DNA of 64,000 nt from Tropicimonas sp033101155. GTDB lineage: Bacteria; Pseudomonadota; Alphaproteobacteria; Rhodobacterales; Rhodobacteraceae. Under the pieces are notes generated by a model. The model had not been told where the DNA came from. It saw nothing but the letters and a program-made list of their open reading frames with translations, and did not search any database. Made by a program: the position numbers and the translations under genes. Each line of letters starts with the position of its first letter. Within the stretch, counting starts at the first letter, position 1. Positions 25,282-34,594 of this stretch are shown one piece after another. The stretch is from assembly GCF_033101155.1 (NCBI RefSeq), contig NZ_JAWMPX010000002.1, positions 186,001-250,000 on the forward strand, given 5' to 3'.

Positions 25282-26210
25282 AGGCCGAGTTCCGCCGCGG
25301 TCGGCGGGTTGGCACCCGCGCGGGAAACGGTGACCGAGGCGGCGCGGTTGCCCAGTGTCAGGGCGTCGGTGATCTCGGCGTCGCTCAGCGTGGCCACGGC
25401 GGCTTTGGACAGCTTGCCCGCCCGGTCCAGCCCGGCGAGGAAGCCCGCGTTGAACGTGTCGCCCGCGCCGACCGTGTCCACCACCTCGACCATCTCGGTC
25501 CCGACGGAAATCTCGCGGCCGTCCATGTAGGCGGTCACGCCGTCCTTGCCCTTGGTCACGCAGACGATCTTCAGCCCACGGGCGAGCAGTTGCCGGGCCA
25601 GATCTCCGATCTCGCCCGTGCCCGCGATCCATTCCAGGTCCTCGTCCGAAACTTTTACGATATCGGCCACGCCAAGCATCTTGTCGAGCCGGGCGCGATA
25701 GGTCGGCTCGTCCTTGATAAACCCGGGGCGGATATTGGGATCCATCATCACCAGCTTGCCCGCGGCCTCGCGCAGGGCCAACGCTTCATAGGTGGCGCCG
25801 CAGGGCTCGACGGGCAGGGAGATGCCGCCGAAGAAGAGCGCGTCAATGCCGTCAAGCGCGGCCGGCGCGGGCAGGTCTTCCTCCGCGAGCAGCCGTCCGG
25901 CGGTGTTCTCGTCATAGAAGGCATATTTGGCATGGCCGTCCGTCAGCTCTACAAAGGCCAGCGTGGTCGGCCGGTCGGACCGGTTGCACAGGCTCGCATC
26001 GACATTGGAGGCGGTCAGCGACTCCTCGAGCTTGGTACCGAAAAGATCGGTGGAGAGGCCGGTGAAGAACTTGACCGGCCGGTCGAGACGCCCAAGCGCG
26101 ATGGCGGTGTTGAAAACCGAACCGCCTGCGACCGGGGCGAAGGAGGGTTCGTTTGCCGTGGACAGGCGCGGCAGCATGTCGATCAGGGCTTCGCCGGCAC
26201 AGAGGATCAT
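25278..26210 (-). CDS. PfkB-family fructokinase
   Basis: 310-residue sugar kinase. The N-terminal LCAGEALIDMLPR and AGGSVFNTAIALGRL blocks form the sugar site typical of fructokinases, and DTVGAGDTFNAGF near residue 245 holds the anion hole and catalytic Asp. It overlaps dtd by four bases. No sugar transporter or sugar operon is nearby, so the fructose assignment rests on sequence resemblance to ScrK/Frk. Confidence 0.85.
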   Translation of the reverse strand: MILCAGEALIDMLPRLSTANEPSFAPVAGGSVFNTAIALGRLDRPVKFFTGLSTDLFGTKLEESLTASNVDASLCNRSDRPTTLAFVELTDGHAKYAFYDENTAGRLLAEEDLPAPAALDGIDALFFGGISLPVEPCGATYEALALREAAGKLVMMDPNIRPGFIKDEPTYRARLDKMLGVADIVKVSDEDLEWIAGTGEIGDLARQLLARGLKIVCVTKGKDGVTAYMDGREISVGTEMVEVVDTVGAGDTFNAGFLAGLDRAGKLSKAAVATLSDAEITDALTLGNRAASVTVSRAGANPPTAAELGL

Positions 26211-26365
26211 TCTGGGTCTCTCCTTCGAATAGAGGGCTTTTCGCTAACTAGGCCGGGATTGACCGAAGGTCCACCGCTCCTCGTGTCGCGGGACCAGATC
26301 AAGGCGGTCTAGCGGGGGAGATGATAAAATCGCCCCGTTGCAGATATCAGTCAGAGGAGGCGCAA

Positions 26366-26782
26366 ATGGTCGAAAAATCCCATACCAGCGGTTTCTGGCC
26401 AAACCTGTATGAGCCCTTCCGGGGATTGGGAGAGCGGCTCTCCGAATGGGTTGCTCCGGCCGCGGAGGCTTCGGGCGACAGGGCGGCCTATCGGATCAGC
26501 GTGGAACTTCCGGGCGTCGCAGAGGAGGATGTCCACCTGTCCGTCGACGAGGGCGTCGTCACGCTGACCGGCGAGAAGAAGACCGAGCGCGAAGAGAAGG
26601 GCGAGACCTGGTTCTTCAGCGAGCGGCAATACGGGGCGTTCAGCCGGTCCTTCCGCCTGCCGCCCGACGCGGATGGCGAGAAGGTGGATGCCGTGCTTCA
26701 CGATGGCGTGCTGACGATCCAGATTGCCCGGCGGTCGCCGGAGGATGAGCCCTCGCGGCGGGTCAGCATCCGGCGCGGCTGA
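26366..26782 (+). CDS. Hsp20/alpha-crystallin small heat-shock protein
   Basis: 138 residues. The alpha-crystallin domain spans about 38-130 (ISVELPGVAEEDVHLSVDEG, LTGEKKTEREEKGE, YGAFSRSFRLPP, VLHDGVLTIQIA); a short N-terminus and a truncated C-terminal tail flank it. The ATG at 26366 has a full AGAGGAGG site six bases upstream. Chaperone that holds unfolding proteins. No ROSE-type RNA thermometer was recognised in the leader. Confidence 0.92.
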   Translation: MVEKSHTSGFWPNLYEPFRGLGERLSEWVAPAAEASGDRAAYRISVELPGVAEEDVHLSVDEGVVTLTGEKKTEREEKGETWFFSERQYGAFSRSFRLPPDADGEKVDAVLHDGVLTIQIARRSPEDEPSRRVSIRRG

Positions 26783-26828
26783 CCGCCCGTCGCCATATGG
26801 AGCGGGGTAGAAGCTCGGGGCCGGGCGG

Positions 26829-27956
26829 CTATTGCGCTTGGTTGAGATAGAGCAGGCCGCCCGCAACCACGATCCCCAGCAAGACGGCCAGCGCGATCTT
26901 CCAGGCCGACCAGGGCCGCTCGCCCTTCACCTCGCCGGTGCGTGCATTGACCACGAAGCGGTAGGACGTGCCGCGGAACTTGTAAGCAGCCATCCAGATC
27001 GGCAGCAGGATATGCTTGAAGGTGATGCCGGAGACGTCAGTATCCACAGAGGAAATCCGTTGATGGTCGCCGCCGATATCGCGGCGGATATCGGTGGCGA
27101 TCACCGCATCCATCTTCTGCCGCGCGATCGAGAAGCCGGGTTTCAGCTCGACGGAGTAGCCCTCTGCGGCATAGCCCGCGAGATAGCTCGGATCATAGGG
27201 CACCAGCTCGCCCAGATCCCACGGCTCCAGCGCATCGGTATAGTCGCGCGGCAAGCTGTCGGAGGCGAGCACCAGCACATCGTCGAAGTCCCGCGCCACG
27301 CGGCCCGTCACCCGCCGCCAGCGCGTCTTGCGGACCCGTTCCGTCCGGGTCTTGCCGTCCACCACCCGCGTCCGCGTGGTGTAATAATCGTCGCCGCGCT
27401 GGCCCGAATAGCGGCTGCGCGTATCGGCATCATAGGTCCAGTAGGGGACGTAGATCCCGGTCATCCTGCGCCCCTTGCGGGCATATTCCTTCAGCCCGTT
27501 TGGTGCGAACCAGAGCCGGCCAAGCCAGTCCGACATCTTCTGATGCGCGCTCTTCTCGTCGAGCCTGAAGGGCAGAAGGGCTTGCGGCTTGAGTTGTCGA
27601 TGCGCGCCGGTATCGGTGACGATGGGCGAGGCGCAGAAAGGGCATTCCTTGGCCTGCTCGAGCTGGGACATCTCGATATCGGCGCCGCAACTGTCGCAAT
27701 GCGCCGCCTTGAACTCGACGACTTCCTCCACGGGGAACTGTTGACGCAGCGCGGCCTCGTAATCCAGTTCGCGCAGCGCGCCGTCCCACTGTTCGCGCCC
27801 AACCGCCGAGACATGTTCGACATGCCCGCAATGGTCGCACACCAGATCGCCCTTGTCGGCTGAGAACCGCAGATCCGAGCCGCAGGCCGGGCAGGGGAAA
27901 CGGTGTTTCTCGGCCACGCGGGCCTCTTCTTCTTCGGAAAATCCAGTGTCGGACAA
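26829..27956 (-). CDS. Zinc-ribbon membrane protein (YdjG-like)
   Basis: 375 residues. Two zinc ribbons lie at the N-terminus: C22/C25/C40/C43 and C87/C90/C105/C108. The middle (about 120-345) is a soluble domain with blocks MTGIYVPYWTYDADT and HILLPIWMAAYKF, and a single membrane helix (about 350-370) ends the protein. It resembles TFIIB-type zinc-ribbon proteins such as B. subtilis YdjG, often mislabelled as primosomal protein N'. A TTG start at 27956 is preferred because AGGAGGA sits six bases before it; GTG at 27917 is an alternative. Probably acts at the membrane with SPFH-type partners. Confidence 0.75.
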   Translation of the reverse strand: MSDTGFSEEEEARVAEKHRFPCPACGSDLRFSADKGDLVCDHCGHVEHVSAVGREQWDGALRELDYEAALRQQFPVEEVVEFKAAHCDSCGADIEMSQLEQAKECPFCASPIVTDTGAHRQLKPQALLPFRLDEKSAHQKMSDWLGRLWFAPNGLKEYARKGRRMTGIYVPYWTYDADTRSRYSGQRGDDYYTTRTRVVDGKTRTERVRKTRWRRVTGRVARDFDDVLVLASDSLPRDYTDALEPWDLGELVPYDPSYLAGYAAEGYSVELKPGFSIARQKMDAVIATDIRRDIGGDHQRISSVDTDVSGITFKHILLPIWMAAYKFRGTSYRFVVNARTGEVKGERPWSAWKIALAVLLGIVVAGGLLYLNQAQ

Positions 27957-28189
27957 TGCGTGTCCTCCTCGACCTGCGTGCCACGGCAAATTGCGCCCTG
28001 AGCTATGCCCGAGACTCCGGCATGGTCAAGCCTTTGCGTGCGCGAAACCCGACGCGGCTGTGGATGGCGGGACGAATCCGTGCGCGGACATGACGTGGAT
28101 CATGGCGGGTGACCTTGCGTCAATGTACTGTCAATTCGCGCCCGTTCGGCGGCGCTGGTTGCGGGCGCGAACCAGAAAGGAAGGAGACC

Positions 28190-28678
28190 ATGTCACATAA
28201 AAAGCTGACATATCTTGTGGCGGCGCTGGCTCTTGCGCTGACGCTCACCGTGCCGAACGCCTGCGCGGCAGACAGCACGGACACCTTCGTCGTCGAGGCG
28301 GCCTATGAGGCAGTTTCGGCAGGGGATATCGAGGCCGCCGTCGCGTTTCTGACCGAAGACGCGATGTTCACGGTCGTGCCTGCGTCCAGTCGAATGCCGG
28401 CGCCGGCGCTTGTCGGCAAGGAGCAGATCGGCGCCTGGTGGAGCGGCACCTACAAGGACAATGGCCGGGTCGAGTTCGCAAATCTCACGCTGGACGGTGA
28501 CAGGGCCAGTTTCACCTGCCTCTACCACGGCAGCAAACTTGAGAAGTTGGGCGTCTCGCCGGCGGAATTCGACGGGGTCGCGATCCTGCGCGACGGCAAG
28601 ATCCGGGCGCTGGTCTGGAGCTACACCGCTGAGTATGAGCCGAAACTGCACGCGGCGCTGGCAAAGCTGAAGAAGTGA
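28190..28678 (+). CDS. Secreted SnoaL/NTF2-like protein
   Basis: 162 residues with a signal peptide (about 1-27, LTYLVAALALALTLTVPNACA) and an NTF2/SnoaL fold: VVEAAYEAVSAGDIEAAVAFLTEDAMF, then VGKEQIGAWW and GKIRALVWSY. ATG 28190 has AAGGAAGGAG upstream. Exported, probably binding a small hydrophobic ligand; no catalytic residues stand out. It is divergent from the zinc-ribbon gene and converges with the C-type-lectin-fold gene. Confidence 0.8.
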   Translation: MSHKKLTYLVAALALALTLTVPNACAADSTDTFVVEAAYEAVSAGDIEAAVAFLTEDAMFTVVPASSRMPAPALVGKEQIGAWWSGTYKDNGRVEFANLTLDGDRASFTCLYHGSKLEKLGVSPAEFDGVAILRDGKIRALVWSYTAEYEPKLHAALAKLKK

Positions 28679-28839
28679 CTCCATCGGACGATCGAAGCCG
28701 CATGACGGGGCGGGTGCTCGGTGGTTGTTGCCGGGGTCGCGCATAGCGTGACGAGCGGTCGTCGCACTTTCACCCGTCCGCTGTGCAGACCGTGCTCAAC
28801 GCGCGCTGAGCTCAGCCGTACTGCCAACGCTCACGCGTT

Positions 28840-29706
28840 TCAGCCCGGCATTTCATCATATTCAATGATGAAGCCCATGTTGTAGCCCGAGGGCATCCTG
28901 CGCTCGCCATAGTGCGAAACGGTGTCCCAGTAATCGCCCCAGGTTGGAACCGGCTCGTTCAACTCGCCGAACCCCATCACGTTCTGGCGGCCCTTGCCAT
29001 TCGGCTGGGTGTTGTTGCGCGGGTCGCGATCCGTGATGCCATCATCAAGGTTCTGCACCCAGTTCGTGTACTCCCAGGGCTCGCCGGAGAGCCATTGCCA
29101 GCCGTCAAGGGAATCCTCGGTTTCGGAGACGCGGACGCCGCCAAGGAACGGGCCGATCTTGATGCGGTAATGGCTGTCCGGCGTGTAATCGTCCGGGAAC
29201 TCCCAGAAATACGCGTCGTCATCGACGAGCCCGAACACAAAGGCGGTCTCTTCCGGTGAGGTCAGGGAGGCGAGATAGCCGCCTTCGCCCTCGGCCAGGA
29301 TCGCAGCCTGCACCCAGCTGACATTCATGCTCTCGACAAGAACCACCTCATAGAAGTTTTCGTCGCCATCCGGGCGGTCAAAGCCCTGGACCGGTTCTCG
29401 CCTGTAGACGACGTCACCAGGCAGAGCAGTGAAATCCTCGAAGATCGGATAATCGACCGTGAACCGCGCAGGCCCCACCACGACCTCTGTCAGCGTCTCG
29501 TCCGTCTGGGTTGGCGGCGGGCCGGAGGGTTTGCCTTCACCGGGTTTCGGGCCACCTTGCGGGAACATACCGGTCTCGGGCGTGTCGCTGAGATCGAAAA
29601 AGGTTTCGGCGGGTGTGTAGTCCTGAGCATCGGCTTTCAGGGCGACGGCGGCGGTTACGGAGGCTGCGGTGACGGCGAGGGCAACGAGGATCTCTTGACG
29701 GGGCAC
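28840..29706 (-). CDS. Secreted C-type-lectin-fold protein
   Basis: 288 residues, exported: hydrophobic leader at about 5-27 (LVALAVTAASVTAAVALKADA), then a Pro/Gly/Thr-rich linker (about 48-72) and a C-type-lectin-like domain (about 115-285). Typical marks are SWVQAAILAEGEGGYLASLTS, FWEF-type core, DGWQWLSGEPWEYTNW (the WxWxxG...W signature) and the closing GFIIEY strand. Starts with GTG, AAGGA seven bases upstream. It binds sugars or protein surfaces outside the cell by family analogy. Not seen with a reverse transcriptase, so not a diversity-generating target. It follows the SPFH gene on the same strand after 220 bases. Confidence 0.75.
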   Translation of the reverse strand: MPRQEILVALAVTAASVTAAVALKADAQDYTPAETFFDLSDTPETGMFPQGGPKPGEGKPSGPPPTQTDETLTEVVVGPARFTVDYPIFEDFTALPGDVVYRREPVQGFDRPDGDENFYEVVLVESMNVSWVQAAILAEGEGGYLASLTSPEETAFVFGLVDDDAYFWEFPDDYTPDSHYRIKIGPFLGGVRVSETEDSLDGWQWLSGEPWEYTNWVQNLDDGITDRDPRNNTQPNGKGRQNVMGFGELNEPVPTWGDYWDTVSHYGERRMPSGYNMGFIIEYDEMPG

Positions 29707-29926
29707 GATGTGGTCCTTGGGTGGGCTTGCTTGATGCTCTTGATACGGAAGCCCGCCTGCGTTCCGTCGAACATGTGCTCATCCTTTGAAAAATACTTCG
29801 GGCACTGTCGATGGTGGCGGAGCCCCCGTGCGCAATGGCAAGACGCCCCGCCAGTTTCCTGACAGGGCGTGGATGTGTCCTTGACGATCAAGCGCGCTTG
29901 TCAAAGGCGGCGCGTCACCTGTTTTC

Positions 29927-31078
29927 TCAGATGCCGGGCGGCGGCGGGGGCGGCAGGATGGTGAAAAGTTGCGCCAGTTCCTGCACATCTTCGGCCTTCT
30001 TCCAGCCATCCTGACCCGGGGTCCAGACATGGGTCTCGCGGGTCAGTTCGCCGCTGGACGCCTTGCGCCCCATATCCGCCTTGGAGAAGGGGCCGGAAGT
30101 CTGGCCGGCCTTGGCGACATGCCAGACATGCTCCACCGGCGGCGGCGGAGGGGGAGCGGCCGAAGCGGGGGCCGGCTGATAGGGCTGCTGCGCGGGGTGC
30201 TGTTGCGGGGCTGCGCCCCACGGGCCAGCCTGGGACATCTGGTTGGCCATGGCCATGCCCATCCCCATGCCAAGCCCGGCGCCCATGCCGCCACCTCCGC
30301 CCGGGTTCTGGGCCGCGGCCGTCATCGCCTCGGCGGCGGAATATTGTGTGAACTTGTTCAGGTCTCCCGCCAGCCCCATCGAGGTCCTCTTATCGAGCGC
30401 AGCTTCAACAGCGGGCGGCAAGGATATGTTTTCAATGTAAAATTCTGGCATCGTGAGGCCGTATTCCGCGAGCGTCTCCGAGACGGCCTTGGCAATCAGC
30501 TTGCCCATCTCGCCGGTATTCGCTGCCATGTCGAGCACTGGTATGCCGGAGGCCGCCATCACGCGGGAGCTTTCCTGCACGATGATATTGCGGATCTGGA
30601 AGGTGATCTCGTCGGTGGTGAACTCGCCATCGGTGCCGACGATCTCGATCATGAACCGTGCCGGGTCCGTCACCTTGATCGAATAGGTCCCGAAGGCGCG
30701 GATGCGGGTCGGGCCAAACTCGGGGTCGCGCAGCATGACCGGGTTCTTGGTGCCCCATTTGAGGTCCGTGAACCGGTTGGTGTTGACGAAGTAGATCTCG
30801 CTCTTGAAGGGCGACTGGAAGCCGTGATCCCAATGCTGCAAGCTCGTCATGATCGGCATGTTGTTGGTCTCGAGCATGTAGAGACCGGGGGTGAAGACAT
30901 CCGCCATTTGGCCTTCATGGATGAAGACAGCCGATTGACCTTCGCGGACCGTCAGCTTGGCGCCGTATTTGATCTCATGCCCCTCGCGCTCGAAACGAAA
31001 CACGATCGTGTCGCGGGTATCGTCTGTCCAGTGGATGACGTCGATAAATTGGCCGGAGAGAAAATCCAGAATGCCCAT
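29927..31078 (-). CDS. SPFH-domain protein with C-terminal GYF_2 domain
   Basis: 383 residues, no signal peptide. Residues 1-240 form an SPFH/band-7-like domain of the YdjI type (often called virion core protein), with DVIHWTDDTRDTIVFRFERE at the start. A Gly/Met-rich and then Pro/Ala/Gln-rich linker (about 255-310) leads to a GYF_2 domain (about 313-370: HVWHVAKAGQTSGPFS) and a poly-Pro end. B. subtilis YdjI acts with YdjG and YdjH to recruit a PspA homologue to stressed membranes. Here a YdjG-like zinc-ribbon gene lies 2 kb away and TelA/XpaC genes lie upstream, supporting a membrane-stress role. Confidence 0.85.
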   Translation of the reverse strand: MGILDFLSGQFIDVIHWTDDTRDTIVFRFEREGHEIKYGAKLTVREGQSAVFIHEGQMADVFTPGLYMLETNNMPIMTSLQHWDHGFQSPFKSEIYFVNTNRFTDLKWGTKNPVMLRDPEFGPTRIRAFGTYSIKVTDPARFMIEIVGTDGEFTTDEITFQIRNIIVQESSRVMAASGIPVLDMAANTGEMGKLIAKAVSETLAEYGLTMPEFYIENISLPPAVEAALDKRTSMGLAGDLNKFTQYSAAEAMTAAAQNPGGGGGMGAGLGMGMGMAMANQMSQAGPWGAAPQQHPAQQPYQPAPASAAPPPPPPVEHVWHVAKAGQTSGPFSKADMGRKASSGELTRETHVWTPGQDGWKKAEDVQELAQLFTILPPPPPPGI

Positions 31079-31219
31079 CAGCAGGTCCTCGCAAGAAAAC
31101 AGGTGCGACGACTATAGGCACAGCGCCGCCGCCGATCCAACAGCCGAGGGCCGATAATACTGTGCGCCACGATCAATTCGTGGCGGCAAGGGCTGCCAGC
31201 ACCGCGGAGCTGTCGCGCG

Positions 31220-31390
31220 TCAGCGTTTCTCGCAATTCCAGCCATTCATGCGATTGGCCTTGGATTCGCATTGTCCGAGGGTGGTGAAACACTTGACCGG
31301 ATCGCTGTTGCTGCGTTTCACAAGGCAGTATTCGGCCGACGAGGCGCCGGTCGCCGTCAGGATCAGCGCGATTGTGAGAAGAGTTTTCAT
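31220..31390 (-). CDS. Small secreted Cys-rich peptide (DUF3551-like)
   Basis: 56 residues: signal peptide (about 1-19, MKTLLTIALILTATGASSA) and a mature part with four Cys in the pattern YC...KCFTTLGQC...WNC, close to the C-x-CxFxTxxQC-x-C layout of DUF3551. Two disulfides are likely. ATG 31390 has GGAGGACA directly upstream. It lies between the SPFH and DUF2927 genes, same strand. Too short for firm family assignment. Confidence 0.65.
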   Translation of the reverse strand: MKTLLTIALILTATGASSAEYCLVKRSNSDPVKCFTTLGQCESKANRMNGWNCEKR

Positions 31391-31501
31391 GATGTCCTCC
31401 GTTGCTTTCACCGTGTACGCGGCGGGCAAGCATTCGGATCACATTGACCGGAAACCAACGGGACGCGCGGGCAGGGGAAGACCCCGGTCCCAGGCTGTCC
31501 G

Positions 31502-32464
31502 TCAGGTTCCTCCCATCAGTTCATTCGCAATCAGGGTCACGGTGGGCCGGGCCTCGGTTGCGTCCATGCCGGTGCGCAGGCGGCGGTCGTAGAGGATACG
31601 CAGCAGCAACTCGTCATGCGTCGTCAGCAGCGCGAATTCCTCGTCGTCGTTGAAGATTGACGGGCGGGCCTTGGGACTGTCATTGGCCAGCCCCATCCCC
31701 TGCGCCACTTCCTCATGGATACAGGAAAGCCTCAGCAGGTCCGGGTGCTCGCCCCGGATCACGGCCACGGCGCGGGTATAGGCGGGGTTTTCTCCGCGTG
31801 AGAAGGCGAAGACGAGACAGAAGGTTTCGCGCGGCATGTTCTCGACCGTGCGCACGGCCGTTTCATCGATGCCGGGCACGAGCTGGCGCAGCAGCGGGCC
31901 GGACTTGCGGCGATCATCCTCGTGCATGACGAGCACATGGAAATTGCCATTGGACTGCGCCATCGCGATCGAATGGCCCGTGGCCTGCCGGAGCCGGCGG
32001 GAATAAGACGCGAGCGCGTTGCTGTCGCGGGTTCGCTGCGCGGGGTCGATGGTCTGGCCGAAATGCATCTGCAGCCGGACAGGCATCTCCCAGCGGCGCA
32101 GGCGGGAGGCGGTCTGTTGCGCAACCAGCCTACCGCCACGGGAGACATATTCGTCATAGAGCGCGATGCGGACGAAATTATTGGCGAGGTTATGGGCCGC
32201 GAACGGCGTGTCGGGCCCGCCGCCATCGGTGCGCAGCAATCCTTGCGTCAGAAGGTCTGCCTGCACGCGCTTGTAGTAACGCGCCAGCTCGTAGGAGGTC
32301 TGGGACCGTGTCGTCGGCGATTGGCTTTCCGGCTCGGGCGCGGCCCGTTCGGGGCGCGCGGCCGGCGTGGGGGAGGTGATGGGGGCGGTCGGCTCGCACG
32401 CCGCCAATGCCGCCAGCGACATCGCCAGCAGCCCGGCTCGAAGCCTGGTACGACCGCCCATCAT
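31502..32464 (-). CDS. DUF2927 lipoprotein, possible metallopeptidase
   Basis: 320 residues. A lipoprotein signal with lipobox LAAC (Cys at about 23) anchors it in the envelope, followed by a Pro/Ser/Thr-rich linker (25-55). The DUF2927 domain (about 85-310) contains SCIHEEVAQGMGLANDSP, an HE pair that looks like a zinc-peptidase site, and a later THDELLLRILYD. Ends three bases before telA in the operon, suggesting co-translation. Activity has not been shown for the family to my knowledge. Confidence 0.85.
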   Translation of the reverse strand: MMGGRTRLRAGLLAMSLAALAACEPTAPITSPTPAARPERAAPEPESQSPTTRSQTSYELARYYKRVQADLLTQGLLRTDGGGPDTPFAAHNLANNFVRIALYDEYVSRGGRLVAQQTASRLRRWEMPVRLQMHFGQTIDPAQRTRDSNALASYSRRLRQATGHSIAMAQSNGNFHVLVMHEDDRRKSGPLLRQLVPGIDETAVRTVENMPRETFCLVFAFSRGENPAYTRAVAVIRGEHPDLLRLSCIHEEVAQGMGLANDSPKARPSIFNDDEEFALLTTHDELLLRILYDRRLRTGMDATEARPTVTLIANELMGGT

Positions 32465-32467
32465 CGA

Positions 32468-33667
32468 TCAGTTCGACGGCACGGCAGTGGCGGTGGTGTC
32501 GCCCAGCCCGGTTTCGCGCGCCTTGGCCGAGGCCAGCGTGTCGCGCAGCTCGTGTTCCATGGTGATTAGATCCTCTTCGGCCGCCGCGCGCCGCTTCTTG
32601 CCTTCATCCGCGATCTGAAGACTTTCGTTGATCGTCGCGATCAGGTCCGCATTGGCCTGTTTGACCGCCTCAATATCGAAGACGCCGCGCTCCATCTCCT
32701 CGCGCACCGTCTTGTTGGTCGATCGAAGGTTCTTGGCATTGGCCGTGAGCAACTCGTTGGTCAGGTCATTGGCGCCCCGAACGGCATCCGCGGCCTCGGC
32801 CGAGCGCTGAATGGTGATGGCCTGCGCCAGTTGCGTCTCCCAGAGCGGAACGGTGTTGACGAGGGTCGAGTTGATCTTGGTGACGAGGCTCTTGTCATTC
32901 TCCTGCACGAGGCGGATCGAGGGCAGGGACTGCATCGTGACCTGACGGGTCAGCTTGAGATCGTGCACCCGGCGTTCGAGGTCGTCGCGGGCGGCGCGCA
33001 GGTCGCGCAGCTCCTGCGCCTCCATCACCTGTTCTCCCTCAGGCGCAGCCTGAACCGCCGCTTCCTTGGCCGGGATGGCAGTGGTGTCCAGCTCCGAGAT
33101 CTTGGCCTCACCGGCGGAAATATAGAGCGCCAGCTCGTCATAGAAGGCCAGCGTCTTGTCATAGAGCAGGTCGAGCGACTTGATGTCCTTCAGCAGCGTG
33201 TGCTCATGGCCGAGCAGGTCGTCGGTGACCTTGTCGATCTGGCCCTGCACATCCTCATATTTCGCCATGAAATTGGCGATCGGCTCCGCTTTTCCGAGCA
33301 GCCTCTCCCACCAGGAGCGCTTGCGGTTCGGGTCCAGCTCGTCGACCGAGAAACCACGGATGGTGCCGACAATGTCGCGCAGGGAGTTGCCCGCGGGGCC
33401 CACATCCTTGTTCTTCACATCGGCCAGCATCGCCTGCGAGATCTGTTGCAGTTCGGCCTGCGCGGCAGAGCCGAAGGAGACGATAGAATTCGTGTCCCCC
33501 ATGTCAATCTCGTCCATCCGCTTGCGAATGGCGGTGCCAAGCTCCGCATCGGCCTTTTCAAGCGGCACGATATCCGCGGCCGGGGCGGGTTCGGGCAGCA
33601 GCACTTCCGTGACTTCCTTGACTTGCGTTTCGACCTCGGTGGCCTTGGCCTGGATTTCCTGCGACAT
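32468..33667 (-). CDS. telA: TelA/KlaA-family toxic anion resistance protein
   Basis: 399 residues, cytoplasmic, almost wholly helical with coiled-coil heptads (for example residues 215-245 and 300-370). Family blocks are FGSAAQAELQQISQAMLADVK, SLDLLYDKTLAFYDELALYI and LVTKINSTLVNTVPLWETQLAQAI. TelA proteins were linked to tellurite resistance but their mechanism is unresolved. It follows xpaC after 27 bases; xpaC-telA pairing is also seen in B. subtilis (xpaC-yaaN), arguing for a joint membrane function. Confidence 0.9.
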   Translation of the reverse strand: MSQEIQAKATEVETQVKEVTEVLLPEPAPAADIVPLEKADAELGTAIRKRMDEIDMGDTNSIVSFGSAAQAELQQISQAMLADVKNKDVGPAGNSLRDIVGTIRGFSVDELDPNRKRSWWERLLGKAEPIANFMAKYEDVQGQIDKVTDDLLGHEHTLLKDIKSLDLLYDKTLAFYDELALYISAGEAKISELDTTAIPAKEAAVQAAPEGEQVMEAQELRDLRAARDDLERRVHDLKLTRQVTMQSLPSIRLVQENDKSLVTKINSTLVNTVPLWETQLAQAITIQRSAEAADAVRGANDLTNELLTANAKNLRSTNKTVREEMERGVFDIEAVKQANADLIATINESLQIADEGKKRRAAAEEDLITMEHELRDTLASAKARETGLGDTTATAVPSN

Positions 33668-33694
33668 GTCCTGTTCCTTCCTGAAATTCGATGG

Positions 33695-34594
33695 TCAATT
33701 CATTCTGACGCCTTCGCGCTGCAGCCGATCGCGCAGCACCTCGATCTCGACATCCAGATCAGTGCGATCCGAGACCATCAGCGTTTCCGTCTTTGCGGAG
33801 AAATTGCGCTCCAGATCGTCGAGCAGCGCAACATAGTTTTCGCGCGCCGCCGGGTCACGGTTGCGGGCGTAGAGATCGGCGAATTTGACGGTCGCCGCGG
33901 CGGCGCCCTGCAGGTAGACGACGAGGAACTTGCGCGCCGCGGTCAGGTCGCGCGGGTCCTCCTCGACGGTGCGGCACATCTGTCGGGCCGTCGCCTGGAA
34001 GCCCTCGACACGGCGCTCGAGCTTGCGATCCCCGGCGCGCTGAATAGCGCTCCCCATCTTCTCGAGCTGGTCCTCGGCCTCGTCGATGACGCGGGCGACG
34101 CGGTCCTGCTGGAACTGGTCCACGCCCTCGACATTCTTGTCCGACAGCGGATCGAGGCCGAAGGCAGCAATGTGGAGGATCGTAGCGATAACGCCATAAA
34201 TCAGCGGTTGGGCGATGCCGCCCGTCTCGGGCGAGAAAGCGGCGAGGGTAACGCCGAGGCCGGCCAGGGTCGCGGCGATGATCTTGCGCGGAATGGCCGG
34301 GCGTCGGGCGACCTTGCGTTCCTCGAAAGCCGCCTCTGCCTTCAGCCCCTCGAACAGGGTGAAAGCACCGAAAAAAAGCGTGCCGGCAGCGGCAAAATCC
34401 AGCGCCATTCCGACGGCGTCCTGTCCGAAGGCGGTGAAGAGCAGGGGGACCGGCGCGATATAGAGCAAGTTGCCGCGCGCCTTGCCACGGATGGGCAGAC
34501 TGGCCGACGCTGGCGGGGGAAGGTTGCCGCTGCGCGTGCCGGGGCGATCATCCGTTCCGTCAGGCGAGTATTTCCCGCCGAATTTTTGTGCCAT
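33695..34594 (-). CDS. xpaC: XpaC-family membrane protein
   Basis: 299 residues of the XpaC (5-bromo-4-chloroindolyl phosphate hydrolysis) family. Four hydrophobic segments between about 45 and 150 (LLYIAPVPLLFTAF, FFGAFTLFEGL, ATLAGLGVTLAAF, IYGVIATILHIAAF) are followed by a helical cytoplasmic domain (155-299). ATG 34594 shares a base with the stop of the upstream small gene (TGATG). Despite the name, the family is probably structural rather than a phosphatase. Pairs with telA. Confidence 0.87.
   Translation of the reverse strand: MAQKFGGKYSPDGTDDRPGTRSGNLPPPASASLPIRGKARGNLLYIAPVPLLFTAFGQDAVGMALDFAAAGTLFFGAFTLFEGLKAEAAFEERKVARRPAIPRKIIAATLAGLGVTLAAFSPETGGIAQPLIYGVIATILHIAAFGLDPLSDKNVEGVDQFQQDRVARVIDEAEDQLEKMGSAIQRAGDRKLERRVEGFQATARQMCRTVEEDPRDLTAARKFLVVYLQGAAAATVKFADLYARNRDPAARENYVALLDDLERNFSAKTETLMVSDRTDLDVEIEVLRDRLQREGVRMN

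Noticed and set aside
26211..26365. ROSE-type RNA thermometer in front of hsp20
   Set aside because: The ribosome site is AGAGGAGG and no pairing U-rich anti-SD arm with the ROSE core was found nearby.
28840..29706. Diversity-generating retroelement target (C-type lectin fold)
   Set aside because: No reverse transcriptase, template repeat or Avd gene anywhere in the window.
29927..31078. Prophage remnant, because such SPFH proteins are often called virion core protein
   Set aside because: No phage structural, integrase or lysis genes nearby; the SPFH and GYF_2 domains explain the protein.
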